Positions 18,654 through 27,945 of a stretch of 64,000 nt of DNA are shown in pieces. Where the stretch lies: assembly GCA_016124335.1 (NCBI GenBank), contig WGNX01000010.1, forward strand, positions 1 through 64,000, read 5' to 3'. This stretch comes from Alphaproteobacteria bacterium. GTDB lineage: Bacteria > Pseudomonadota > Alphaproteobacteria > CACIAM-22H2. A program made the translations under genes and the position numbers. The stretch's first letter is position 1. The number at the start of each line of letters is the position of its first letter. Below the pieces are notes generated by a model. That model was not told the origin of the DNA and did no database searches. It saw nothing but the letters and a program-made list of their open reading frames with translations.

Positions 18654-19381
18654 CGCGGTTCCACCACGGCCCAGATCTCACCCCAGCCGAGAAGGCATTC
18701 GCGCACCAAGAGGCCCGCGGCGTCGATCTCCGCCTCGAACTCGGCGGACGTGTGCTCGGTCTCGTGCGTCGAATCCGAACGCCAGTCGATGCCCAGCTCC
18801 TTCTTCAGCGGTACGGTCCAGTCGCGCTCGAAATTTGGCACTCGGATCAGAAAGCGGCGCGCGCCCGTCGCTTCCGCAAGCCGGCGCAGCAGTTCCGGGC
18901 GACCGGGCAGATGCTCGAGCACATTCGACATCGCGATCACATCGAAGCCGCCTGCGGGAATCTCGCGCAGGATGTCGCCGATGCGGAATTCGACACGCTC
19001 GTGCGCGTGCAGCCGGCACGCCTTCTCGATGTTGGCCGCAACGATATCGACACCGACGACCGCGGCACCCGCGTCGGCCGCGATACGTCGTGCCAGATAG
19101 CCGTTGCCGCAGCCGACATCGAGCACGCGCTGGCCGGCGGTGATGCGCGTGACGAAAAAATCATGGTAGCGCATGTGGCGGTGCTTTGGATGCACGCCCA
19201 GTCCGTAACGCACCGCCTCTTCAGCCAGCGCGTTGTCGAGACGCGCCTGCACGGCGAAAAGGAAGCGCAGGCCTTCATCGGGTGCGAGGCCCCGCGCACG
19301 CGCCGCCGCGGCAAGTCCGATCAGCCGCGCCAGCAGACCCGCCGGGACCAGACGCAGGAAGATCTCGACAAGACGGATCAT
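18650..19381 (-). CDS. SAM-dependent methyltransferase
   Basis: RVLDVGCGNGYLARRIAADAGAAVVGVDI...FDVIAMSNVLEHL. Confidence 0.85.
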   Translation of the reverse strand: MIRLVEIFLRLVPAGLLARLIGLAAAARARGLAPDEGLRFLFAVQARLDNALAEEAVRYGLGVHPKHRHMRYHDFFVTRITAGQRVLDVGCGNGYLARRIAADAGAAVVGVDIVAANIEKACRLHAHERVEFRIGDILREIPAGGFDVIAMSNVLEHLPGRPELLRRLAEATGARRFLIRVPNFERDWTVPLKKELGIDWRSDSTHETEHTSAEFEAEIDAAGLLVRECLLGWGEIWAVVEPR

Positions 19382-20559
19382 GCGGCGACTTTCGACAGGA
19401 TGCGGAGCTCGCGCTCGACCGTCAGGTCGAGGGAGTCGTTGGCGACGATATAGGCGCGCGCGGCGGCGCCCAGCGTCGCCGCAAGCGAGCGATCGGCGAA
19501 CAGCCGGTCGATCGCGGCGCGGATCGAAACCGAATCCGTCCCACACAGCAGGCCTGTCCGTCCGTCTTCGATCACCTCGCGGATGCCCGGCACGTCCGCG
19601 CCCACCACCGGAAGACCGCAGGACATCGCTTCGAGCAGGGCCTTGGGATGGCCTTCGAATAGCGACGGCAGCACGAAAAGATCGGCGGCGGCAAACACAG
19701 CGGGCAAATCCCGGTGCGGCACGTTCCCGGCAAAAATCGCGTCGACGCCGGACACGGTCGCGGCCGCAGCGAGTTCGGCACGTTGGCTGCCCTCGCCCAC
19801 AATCGTCAGACGCGCCTTGCTGCCGACGAGTGCTTCGATCAGCGCGTGCACATTTTTCTGTGATTCGAGTCGGCCGAGAAAGAGCACGTTGGGCCGCTCT
19901 CCTGCGTCGCGGCGCGCATCCTGTGGCCGCAGCAGGTCGGTATCGACATAGTTCGGCACAACTGAGCAGTTGGCCGGCGAGACGCCGTGCGTCGTCACCG
20001 CAAGGTCCCGTATCTCCGGCGTCGAGCCGACGACATGCGCGGCTCCCCGGAACGCGGCGCGCTCCGTGCGCAGCGCCTTGCGCGTGCGCGGATCGTCGGG
20101 GCCGTATTCACGCGCGCAGAATATCGACCACGGATAGCCGCAACGAGCAATCAGAGGGGCGCGTACGCGACGGGCCAGCGCCAGGATATGGCGCGCACCG
20201 CTCATTTGGTTGGTCTTGACGATGCACCGGCCGGGAAAGGCGAACGGAAAGGCGAAGAAGAGCCACGCCATCCAGACCGGCCACGACCAGCCGCGCGCGT
20301 TGAAGACGAGACCGATGTTACCTAGCCGTGCGCGATAGGCCTCGTCGCCGCCGCGCGACCACGTGACGATGGTGATCCGCGCGAAACTGCCTGCCAGCCT
20401 CCGGTAGAGCGCAAGCTCCCGGTCGAGCACACCGACCTTGTCGTAGATCTCCAGCGTGGACGCGTACTCGAGGAACAGCACGAGATGGCGCTGGCGCAGC
20501 CGCGCAAGATCGGCGGGCGGCAACGCGTTCTCAGGCAGGTACTCGGGCGGAACGGACAT
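19378..20559 (-). CDS. Glycosyltransferase family 4
   Basis: NVLFLGRLESQKNVHALIEA...DLFVLPSLFEGHPKALLEAMSCGLPVVGADVPGIREVI. Confidence 0.92.
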   Translation of the reverse strand: MSVPPEYLPENALPPADLARLRQRHLVLFLEYASTLEIYDKVGVLDRELALYRRLAGSFARITIVTWSRGGDEAYRARLGNIGLVFNARGWSWPVWMAWLFFAFPFAFPGRCIVKTNQMSGARHILALARRVRAPLIARCGYPWSIFCAREYGPDDPRTRKALRTERAAFRGAAHVVGSTPEIRDLAVTTHGVSPANCSVVPNYVDTDLLRPQDARRDAGERPNVLFLGRLESQKNVHALIEALVGSKARLTIVGEGSQRAELAAAATVSGVDAIFAGNVPHRDLPAVFAAADLFVLPSLFEGHPKALLEAMSCGLPVVGADVPGIREVIEDGRTGLLCGTDSVSIRAAIDRLFADRSLAATLGAAARAYIVANDSLDLTVERELRILSKVAA

Positions 20560-20561
20560 GC

Positions 20562-21545
20562 TCAACCGACATTCCGGCGTGCGCGGTACCAGCGCCACGC
20601 GGTGGAAACGATCGTGTCGATGTCGGAGAATTTCGGTGCGAAGCCGAGTTCCGCACGCGCGCGCGCCGCATCCGCGACGAGTGCGGGCGGATCGCCCGGC
20701 CGACGCGGCCCGACCCGCGTGGGAACCTTGCGGGCGGTGACGCGCGCCACGGCATCGACTATCTCGCGCACCGACAGCCCGCTGCCGGTCCCGAGATTGA
20801 ACGGGCCGGGTTCGCCGCCCTTCTCCAGCCGCCGCAGGGCCGCGACGTGCGCGGCCGCGAGATCGGCGACGTGGATATAGTCGCGCACGCAGGTGCCGTC
20901 GGGCGTGGGCCAGTCCTCGCCAAATACGTCGAGCAGCGGGATCTCGCCCGTCGCCGCCATCAGCGCACGCGGGATGAGATGCGGTTCCGGATCATGCAGT
21001 TCGCCCGTCTCGCCGTCAGGATCAGCGCCGCAGGCATTGAAATAGCGCAGCGCGGTCCAGCGCAGGCCGTAGGCGCGTGCCGCGTCGGCAAGCATGCGTT
21101 CGACCATCAGCTTCGATTCGCCGTAGGCGTTGACGGGCGCCGTCGGCGTCGTTTCCGGGATCGACGTCTTCGTCACGCTGCCATAGACCGCGCAAGTACT
21201 GGAAAAGACGAGCCGGTCAACCCCGGCGCCACGCATCGCCTCGAGCAGCGTCAATGTGCCGGCCATGTTGTTGCGGTAGTAGAGATAAGGATCGGCGACC
21301 GACTCGGGCACGAACGCGAACGCCGCGAAATGCATCACGGCGATGGGCTTGTGCGCGCCAAAGGCCGCGTCGAGCGCCACGCGATCGCCAAGATCGCCCT
21401 GCACCAATGGCCCCCACTTCACCAGCTCGGCAAAGCCGCGCGACAGGTTGTCGTAGACGACCGGCCGGTAACCGGCAGCCGCCAGCGCCTTGCAGGCATG
21501 GCTGCCGACATAGCCGGCTCCGCCCGTGACGAGAATTGTTGCCAT
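20562..21545 (-). CDS. galE: UDP-glucose 4-epimerase
   Basis: MATILVTGGAGYVGSHACKALAAAGYRPVVYDNLSRG...YGESKLMVERML...RDYIHVADLAAAHV. Confidence 0.93.
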   Translation of the reverse strand: MATILVTGGAGYVGSHACKALAAAGYRPVVYDNLSRGFAELVKWGPLVQGDLGDRVALDAAFGAHKPIAVMHFAAFAFVPESVADPYLYYRNNMAGTLTLLEAMRGAGVDRLVFSSTCAVYGSVTKTSIPETTPTAPVNAYGESKLMVERMLADAARAYGLRWTALRYFNACGADPDGETGELHDPEPHLIPRALMAATGEIPLLDVFGEDWPTPDGTCVRDYIHVADLAAAHVAALRRLEKGGEPGPFNLGTGSGLSVREIVDAVARVTARKVPTRVGPRRPGDPPALVADAARARAELGFAPKFSDIDTIVSTAWRWYRARRNVG

Positions 21546-21546
21546 G

Positions 21547-22095
21547 TCAGCCACCATCTTTCGGACGCGGTTGCGCCGGCCGGGCAGCGAGCACCAGATC
21601 CGCCGGTTGGCCGTCGAGAAGGAAACGTCCCTGCAGCCGTCCGTATTCTTGCATACCGCTTGCCCGCATCAACCTGAGCATCGCCGCATTCGCGGCCATC
21701 GTGCCGGCCGTGACAAGCCGCACTCCGCCGGCCGGAGAGACAAGCCAGTCCAGGGCAAGGCACCACGCGCGCCTGCCCAGGCCGCGCCCGCGCGCCGCCG
21801 GTTCGCCGACGAGGATGCTCAAGTCGGCGCATGAATTCGGACGATCCAGATATGCCACGACATTTCCGATATGCCCCAATTCAGCGTCCTTCACCTCGAT
21901 CGCCCAGAAATGGCCGTCGCGGGCCATGCGCGCCATGAACTCGCCTGCCGAATGCAGGTCATGGACGCGATGGCGTTGCTCGCTGTAGCGCATCGTCCCC
22001 CGGTCGCCCAGCCATGACAGATACCGGGCGGTCAGATGCGCCGGACCGAACGGCACCAAACGCAAGCTATCGGTTTCCAGGACCGGCGCGCTCAT
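21547..22095 (-). CDS. GNAT-family N-acetyltransferase
   Basis: TDSLRLVPFGPAHLTARYLSWLGD...VGEPAARGRGLGRRAWCLALDWL. Confidence 0.85.
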   Translation of the reverse strand: MSAPVLETDSLRLVPFGPAHLTARYLSWLGDRGTMRYSEQRHRVHDLHSAGEFMARMARDGHFWAIEVKDAELGHIGNVVAYLDRPNSCADLSILVGEPAARGRGLGRRAWCLALDWLVSPAGGVRLVTAGTMAANAAMLRLMRASGMQEYGRLQGRFLLDGQPADLVLAARPAQPRPKDGG

Positions 22096-23345
22096 TGCGT
22101 ATCCTCCGGATCGAACCATCCCTTCCCGATCAGCACGTAGGCGTCGTCGCGCTGGCCGGGCGCGCGCGTCGGTGTGATGCGGAAGCTGCAATCCGGTTCG
22201 ACCTGCGGAAGGCGTGCAGCCTCGACGGCATCCTTTCCGGGTGGCTGAGGCTGGATCGGGACCCCGCCGGAATAGGCCGCAGGATTGCGGTGCGCGTCGG
22301 CAGAACCGAGGATATCCGGCAGATCCATCCCAAGCCATTCCGCCAGCAGCGCCCCGTCCGGGGCCGGCCGGTTCATGTGCTCGGCCACCAGCGCCGCACC
22401 GGCCTCGCGGGTCATCCGGCGCAGACGGATTTCGCGGCAGGCGTGATCGAGGACCTTCGCATAGCCGTGCTTGCGGAAGCGGATGACGTCGTGGATGCCG
22501 GAGTAATGATGGCAGTCGACGTCGTTGTACGCATCGAACGTGCGCGACGCCGCACGCGTCTCGTAGCCGTAGGTCTCGATCATGGATTCGTGCTGCGCCT
22601 TCGTGTCCCACCGCAGGTAGTTGGAAAGATAGATGCCGCGTATGCCGATCCGGGCGATATCGCCGGCGTCCGGATAGCGCCAGGGCGAGAGATTTAGCGC
22701 GTCGAGCCGGGGATCGGCGGCCGCAAGGTCGTCGATCTCCCAGCCCATGAGATCGTGCTCCTTCCGGTAGCGCCGGCTCATCTCGATCTCGTCGAAGTGC
22801 GAATACATGCCGACCTGATCGACACCCTGATGGACGCCCCAGACAATCAGCGGAATGCCCATCCGGACTGCGACCTGGACGGGCCAGGCCGTCTGCCCGG
22901 CAAGCGTGTGCCAGTGCATGCTGCCGATCGCCTGAAGGGCCGCCCGCGTCACGGCCTTGGCCGATTGCGGCTGCACCGTGTTCTCGAGGAGATCCACATC
23001 GAACGCCATCCGCAGGTTCGCGAGATTGCGTATGCCGAGATCGGTGTTGTAGTGGCGGTTGTAGCTTACCAGCAGCGGGTTGAGGCCGAGCCGGTGCTTC
23101 ACGACGTGGACGATGAAATGGGAATCGCGTGCACCGCTTACTGGCACGATGCAGTCATAATGCCCGGACACTCGCGTGCGGAACTCGCCGACGAGTGATT
23201 CGAGGCGACGCCAGCGCTCGCTCCAGTCGATCGAATCCTTTTCCTCGTGGACCCGACAGCCGCTGCAAACGAACTCGGAATCGAGGACGAGGTGCAGCGG
23301 GTGCGCCTCGGTATAGAGGCAGCGGGCGCACGTCCTGGGACTCAC
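22092..23345 (-). CDS. WbpG/PseA-type N-acetyl sugar amidotransferase (copy 1; variant PP-loop)
   Basis: CARCLYTEAHP...CSGCR zinc-binding-like Cys, PVSGARDSHFIVHVVKHRLGLNPLLVSYN; coupled to HisF-like gene. Confidence 0.82.
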   Translation of the reverse strand: MSPRTCARCLYTEAHPLHLVLDSEFVCSGCRVHEEKDSIDWSERWRRLESLVGEFRTRVSGHYDCIVPVSGARDSHFIVHVVKHRLGLNPLLVSYNRHYNTDLGIRNLANLRMAFDVDLLENTVQPQSAKAVTRAALQAIGSMHWHTLAGQTAWPVQVAVRMGIPLIVWGVHQGVDQVGMYSHFDEIEMSRRYRKEHDLMGWEIDDLAAADPRLDALNLSPWRYPDAGDIARIGIRGIYLSNYLRWDTKAQHESMIETYGYETRAASRTFDAYNDVDCHHYSGIHDVIRFRKHGYAKVLDHACREIRLRRMTREAGAALVAEHMNRPAPDGALLAEWLGMDLPDILGSADAHRNPAAYSGGVPIQPQPPGKDAVEAARLPQVEPDCSFRITPTRAPGQRDDAYVLIGKGWFDPEDTQ

Positions 23346-24175
23346 CGCCCACCTACCGGCCGGGGCGGCAGCGGACGGCCTCGCGAATCGAAATCGCCGC
23401 CGAGATAGTCGTGGGCGGTATCGAGCCTGACATCGACGCCGTTGCTGCGAAGCCAGGATTTGAGTGTCGTCACGCTCTGCTCGCTATGCGACAGGATGTT
23501 CGCGATCGCGACGGCCGCAACGCCGGGCACGCGCAGCGCCGCGGCAACATGGCCGGGATGGCCCGTGCCGGAAGCGACGATCAGCGGGAGCGCCGGAAGG
23601 GCCGCGCCTTCGCGCAGATACGATACGTCGATGCCGCCGCCCCGTCCGTCGTCGTCGGTCACCTGGGCGAGGATTTCGCCGGCCCCCGCACCGGCCATCA
23701 TGGCCATGGCTTCCAGCGGATCGCCCGGCATCGTGCTGCCGGGTGTCTGCCGCACCGCTGGCGGCGCGGCGCCCGCCCGATGCAGATCCATGGCGACCAC
23801 GACGCACTGGTCGCCGAAAAAAGTGGCAATTTCCCCGACGAGACCGGGCCGCGCGGCAGCTGTGGAACGCAGGACGATCTTGTCCGCGCCGGAGGCAAGC
23901 AGCCGGTGGGCATCCTCGACGCTCCGCACGCCACCGCCGACCGCCAGCGGGACACGTGCCGCACCGGACGCGCGCTCCACAAGCGCCGGATCGATCGTGC
24001 GGTTCTCGCGTGTGGCGTCAATATCAACGACGACGATCTCGTCGACACCCCATTCGTCAAGGAACTCGATGGCAATCTCAAGTCGCCCCACCGGAAGGTA
24101 TCGCGCGAAGCAAAAGCTCTGGATGACGATCCCGCGTCGGACCGGCAGCAGGGCGACGATGCGCTTACGAAGCAT
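23342..24175 (-). CDS. hisF: HisF-like cyclase subunit (surface-glycan paralog)
   Basis: KRIVALLPVRRGIVIQSFCFARYLPVGRLEIAIEFLDEWGVDEIVVVDIDATR...VPLAVGGGVRSVEDAHRLLASGADKIVLRS. Confidence 0.88.
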   Translation of the reverse strand: MLRKRIVALLPVRRGIVIQSFCFARYLPVGRLEIAIEFLDEWGVDEIVVVDIDATRENRTIDPALVERASGAARVPLAVGGGVRSVEDAHRLLASGADKIVLRSTAAARPGLVGEIATFFGDQCVVVAMDLHRAGAAPPAVRQTPGSTMPGDPLEAMAMMAGAGAGEILAQVTDDDGRGGGIDVSYLREGAALPALPLIVASGTGHPGHVAAALRVPGVAAVAIANILSHSEQSVTTLKSWLRSNGVDVRLDTAHDYLGGDFDSRGRPLPPRPVGGR

Positions 24176-24253
24176 GGCTACCCGCAATCCATGGCTCCGG
24201 CACGAAGCCGGTTCGTCCGCAGCATCCAGTCCCTGCCGTCATCATGAGGCGAA

Positions 24254-25066
24254 TCAGATCTTGAGCTGATCGAGCGGTTTCTGGGCGGGATCATGCTTGC
24301 GCGCCCCGAACAGATGGGAGGTCTGCCGACGGCCATGCGCGTTCGTCTTGTCGACGGGTATATAGAAATAGACCCCTAGCCCCGCACGTTTCAGCGCTTC
24401 GAGGACCGCAGCACCCGACACGCGGTCGGCCTTGCCGAAAGTGTCCGCGCCGGGATCGTAGACATGGTTGAAAACGAACCTGCCACCCGGCCGGAGGATC
24501 CGGGCGATCCCGGCGATCGTCGCTAGGGGATCGATGGCATAGCCGAGGGTGTTGATCATCGTAATCGCATCGAACCTTTCGTCGGCGTACTCGAGCGCCT
24601 CCATGTTCATGACCCGGATTTTCGGATTTGTCGCGAACAGGTCGATCGCCTCGATGTTCTCCCAGCTATAGCCGTAGAGCTTTGCCACCCACAGCTCGTG
24701 GAAATTCCGGCCGCCGATCACGAGGAGGCGCTCCTGGGACAGGTCCCGCCAGGGTGTCGTCAGGACCTGGTAATAGATCTCGACCCGGCGTGTGCTGCTC
24801 ACGAGCTTGCGCCGCAACTGCCCTAGATTGTGCTGGATAGTTTCGCTGACGACCCGCTTGCTTTCGTCTCCCGCAACCGTGGAAGACCCACTCTCCCCGG
24901 AAAGGGCCTGCATCCGGTACATGTCGCGCAGCTGGAGCAGTGTCGACACGAAGTCATGGACCCGCGCCTTCAGCAGGAAACGGCGCCACAATCCGGTATC
25001 CGCTGGACAAGACGCCGGATGACGCAGCGATCGCCAAATGAAATTCAGGTATGTCGAAAACATCAA
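24254..25066 (-). CDS. SAM-dependent methyltransferase-like protein
   Basis: LLVIGGRNFHELWVAKLYGYSWENIEAIDLFATNPKIRVMNMEALEYADERFDAITMINTLGYAIDP; MTase fold without canonical GxGxG. Confidence 0.65.
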   Translation of the reverse strand: MMFSTYLNFIWRSLRHPASCPADTGLWRRFLLKARVHDFVSTLLQLRDMYRMQALSGESGSSTVAGDESKRVVSETIQHNLGQLRRKLVSSTRRVEIYYQVLTTPWRDLSQERLLVIGGRNFHELWVAKLYGYSWENIEAIDLFATNPKIRVMNMEALEYADERFDAITMINTLGYAIDPLATIAGIARILRPGGRFVFNHVYDPGADTFGKADRVSGAAVLEALKRAGLGVYFYIPVDKTNAHGRRQTSHLFGARKHDPAQKPLDQLKI

Positions 25067-25096
25067 TTTTTCCCCGGTTGACGAGAAGCGGTTGGG

Positions 25097-26020
25097 CTAG
25101 AAATCCGGGCCGGCCGGCATGCCGGCCGTTTTCGGGATTCCATCACGCGCATAGCGTTCAAAGGGCGTGGGCTCGCATGACGGATAGACGTGCAGCAACG
25201 CAACCATGCGCTCCTGCCCCGGCATCGGATGCCCGCCGCGATGGATGAGGTTGTTCGAGAAACTGAAGATCGTGCCGGGCGGGCCGCTGGCCTGCACGAT
25301 CGATTCCTTGTAGGCCCGCTCGATGGATTCCCCGTAGAAATCGCAGATCACGCTGCGCAGCTGCAGCTTCGTCGCCTTTTCCCCGAGCGCGCGCTTGCGC
25401 TCCGAGAGCACGGCGCTGTTGCGCCGCTCTTCGCGCATCAGCTCGACCGATCGCGGCCAGGGAAGCACCTCCGTGCCGCCGTTGTGCGCGCCAATATCGG
25501 TCAGCGCGATGGCGGAAATGATGCAGGTCCCCGGGCCGCCGTCGGCATGCCAGATCTGGGAATTGACGGCGTTTTCCTGGCGTCGGATGGAGCGGAAAAT
25601 CATGCCGTAGAAAATCTTGAAATGGGCGCCGAAGGCAGCCCGATAGAAGGCGCCGATCTCGCCGGCCAGGAGTTCGCGGATTTCCGGAAAGTCGCGATAT
25701 ACGTCGCCGGCCGTGAAGCGGTCGTCCTGCCAAGCCGTTTCGCCCGCGGCTTCCGCCAGCTTCGACACCCGGTCGCGCATCCGGGCGGCAAGATCGGGTG
25801 CACCCGACGGATGGAAAATCGAATAACCGTCGGATCCATACGCGGCAGCGGCGGCGGCGATCCGATCCTGCGGCGGCTGGGGTATCCCGCCCATCCGGCG
25901 CGCCCTCTCGAGATAGTCGACATATCGCTGCCCTTCGACATACGGCAGTCGCGAGCGCGTGCGCTGGATCATGCGCTCCCATCGCCAGTCGCTCAGCCGT
26001 TTGCGGATCATCGACAGCAT
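25097..26020 (-). CDS. Phytanoyl-CoA dioxygenase-like Fe(II)/2OG oxygenase
   Basis: SQIWHADGGPGTCIISAIALTDIGAHNGGTEVLPWP (HxD) and LIHRGGHPMPGQERMVALLHVYP. Confidence 0.75.
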   Translation of the reverse strand: MLSMIRKRLSDWRWERMIQRTRSRLPYVEGQRYVDYLERARRMGGIPQPPQDRIAAAAAAYGSDGYSIFHPSGAPDLAARMRDRVSKLAEAAGETAWQDDRFTAGDVYRDFPEIRELLAGEIGAFYRAAFGAHFKIFYGMIFRSIRRQENAVNSQIWHADGGPGTCIISAIALTDIGAHNGGTEVLPWPRSVELMREERRNSAVLSERKRALGEKATKLQLRSVICDFYGESIERAYKESIVQASGPPGTIFSFSNNLIHRGGHPMPGQERMVALLHVYPSCEPTPFERYARDGIPKTAGMPAGPDF

Positions 26021-26032
26021 TCCGTCACTCCA

Positions 26033-26797
26033 TCATGGCCGGCGGTCCGCCGCCCAGCCGGCGAAGTTCGCAAGCAGGCGCTGGCCCGCATTCTGGCTCT
26101 TCTCCGGATGGAACTGGGTCGCGAAGATGTTGGCGCTGCGCGCCACGGCAACGAACCGGCCGCCATACTCGCATGTGGCGACCTCCGAAGGTCCGCCCGT
26201 CGAAAGCGCGGCATAGCCGTGATCGAAGTAGAAACTGGTCCCCGGCGAAATCCCCTCGGCGAAGCCGTCGTCCCGGACCGGAACGATCTGGTTCCAGCCG
26301 ACATGCGGCAGCGGCGTGGCCCGCAGGCGCGCGACATCCATCTCGAGCCACCCGAGCCCGGCGTGGTGGCCGTGCTCGTCGGAGCTGCGGGCCATAATCT
26401 GCATCCCGAGACAGATCCCTAGCACCGGAACTCGCCGTTCTTCCACGGCGCGGCGCAACGGCGCCTCGAGACGGAGCCGGCGCAGATTGTCCATGGCCTT
26501 GGCAAACGCGCCGACGCCCGGAAGCACGAGTGCATGCGCGCCCGCGATCGCATCGGGATCGCGCGAGATGGTTGCCCTTACGCCGACACGCCGCAGCGCC
26601 GTCGCGATCGACAGCACGTTCCCGAGCTCGTAGTCGACGATCACGCACCGCTCCAGACGCGGACGATCGGCCTCGACCGGCGGAAGCTCGATCGGGGTCC
26701 AGGTCGATTTGCGCAGCTCGATCTGCGCCAGCGCATCGGTCCCGAACCACGACGCCTGGTCGATCCGACGCGCGAAATGGCCGGCGGCTTCCATCAT
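26033..26797 (-). CDS. hisH: HisH-like glutamine amidotransferase subunit (surface-glycan paralog)
   Basis: CVIVDYELGNVLSIATALRRVG...LPGVGAFAKAMDNL...VLGICLGMQIM...ATQFHPEKS; ATGA overlap with upstream gene suggests start at 26797 (alternative 26821). Confidence 0.9.
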   Translation of the reverse strand: MMEAAGHFARRIDQASWFGTDALAQIELRKSTWTPIELPPVEADRPRLERCVIVDYELGNVLSIATALRRVGVRATISRDPDAIAGAHALVLPGVGAFAKAMDNLRRLRLEAPLRRAVEERRVPVLGICLGMQIMARSSDEHGHHAGLGWLEMDVARLRATPLPHVGWNQIVPVRDDGFAEGISPGTSFYFDHGYAALSTGGPSEVATCEYGGRFVAVARSANIFATQFHPEKSQNAGQRLLANFAGWAADRRP

Positions 26798-27945
26798 GCC
26801 GGGGGATGTTTCAGACGCCATTCGCCGTTCCCCTCCTTGGTCCAGAGTTCCGGATTCCGGAAGCGCTCGACCGCCGCATCGAAATCGGCGCGCGATATGC
26901 CCAGATACGCGCAGAACCGGCGGATATAGTACTCGTCGCACTTTCCATCATACCGCCTGACGAGATCGAGCGCCTCTTCGCGCGTCATCAGGCTGTCGCG
27001 GATGCGCAGCGAGCAATCCTGACTGACAAGACCGAAGCCGAGCTTGAGGTACTTGAAGTACTGGTTGACGATCACGAAATCGTCGTCGAGCGCGGAGAAA
27101 TTGTAGATCGACCCCGTTCGCGCCGGATCGGCGTGCGGCCCGGTACGTGTCCGCAGGCCGTGCTCGATGGCGATCTTCGCGTTCACGAGATCGTGGAAAT
27201 CTTCCATGTAGTAGCCGAGAAATATCATCCGGCCGGCCCAGCGCGCGAGCGCGTCCGGCGTCGGATACTCGTACCAGTGGAGCTGCTTGCGCGCGATGCC
27301 GGCCGACAGATAGGGCGTCAGGTCGCCGCCACCGAGCGTGTGCATCGTCGTGAGCCGCTCCGCGTTTCCGTCGCGCGATTCGATGCCCGTCCCGAGACGC
27401 AGGTACGGGTTCTCGCCGTAGCAGACGAGCGGGATTCCCCAATCGATCGCGATCTTGACCACGCTTGAATAGAGGGCGAGCTCGCTGGGCCGCGCCCAGT
27501 TCCCCTGCTCAAGAAATGCCTTCTTCTGCGCATCGCGATAGATGCCGGGCGCGATGTTCACCGTGATCGTATCGAATCCGAGCGAAACGAGATTGGAAAG
27601 ATTGTACGCGCCGCGCGTCGTCATCTGGTGGGGTGGGTACGTGCAGCAGACGAGCAGCGGCGTGAGCCCGATCTCGCGCGCGAACAGCGCAAGCCGGGTG
27701 GAATCCTTGCCGCCGCTCACGCCGATGATCGAATCGTAGCCAGACCTCGCCCGCTCCCTCGACCACGCGACGATTCCGCGCAGTTCGGTGCGTCTGGCAT
27801 CCCAGTCCGCCGGCTTCATGTCGGCGAGCAGGGCACACGGCACGCAAAGCCCGCGGGCATCGAAGTTCTGCCCCGGCCGCGTGCTGGGCTCGAGGCACTT
27901 CGCGCAATAACGGATCGGATTGGGTCTAGATATGGAGGAATTCAT
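26794..27945 (-). CDS. WbpG/PseA-type N-acetyl sugar amidotransferase (copy 2; canonical PP-loop)
   Basis: CAKCLEPSTRPGQNFDARGLCVPC; IIGVSGGKDSTRLALFAREIGLTPLLVCCTYPP. Confidence 0.88.
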   Translation of the reverse strand: MNSSISRPNPIRYCAKCLEPSTRPGQNFDARGLCVPCALLADMKPADWDARRTELRGIVAWSRERARSGYDSIIGVSGGKDSTRLALFAREIGLTPLLVCCTYPPHQMTTRGAYNLSNLVSLGFDTITVNIAPGIYRDAQKKAFLEQGNWARPSELALYSSVVKIAIDWGIPLVCYGENPYLRLGTGIESRDGNAERLTTMHTLGGGDLTPYLSAGIARKQLHWYEYPTPDALARWAGRMIFLGYYMEDFHDLVNAKIAIEHGLRTRTGPHADPARTGSIYNFSALDDDFVIVNQYFKYLKLGFGLVSQDCSLRIRDSLMTREEALDLVRRYDGKCDEYYIRRFCAYLGISRADFDAAVERFRNPELWTKEGNGEWRLKHPPA

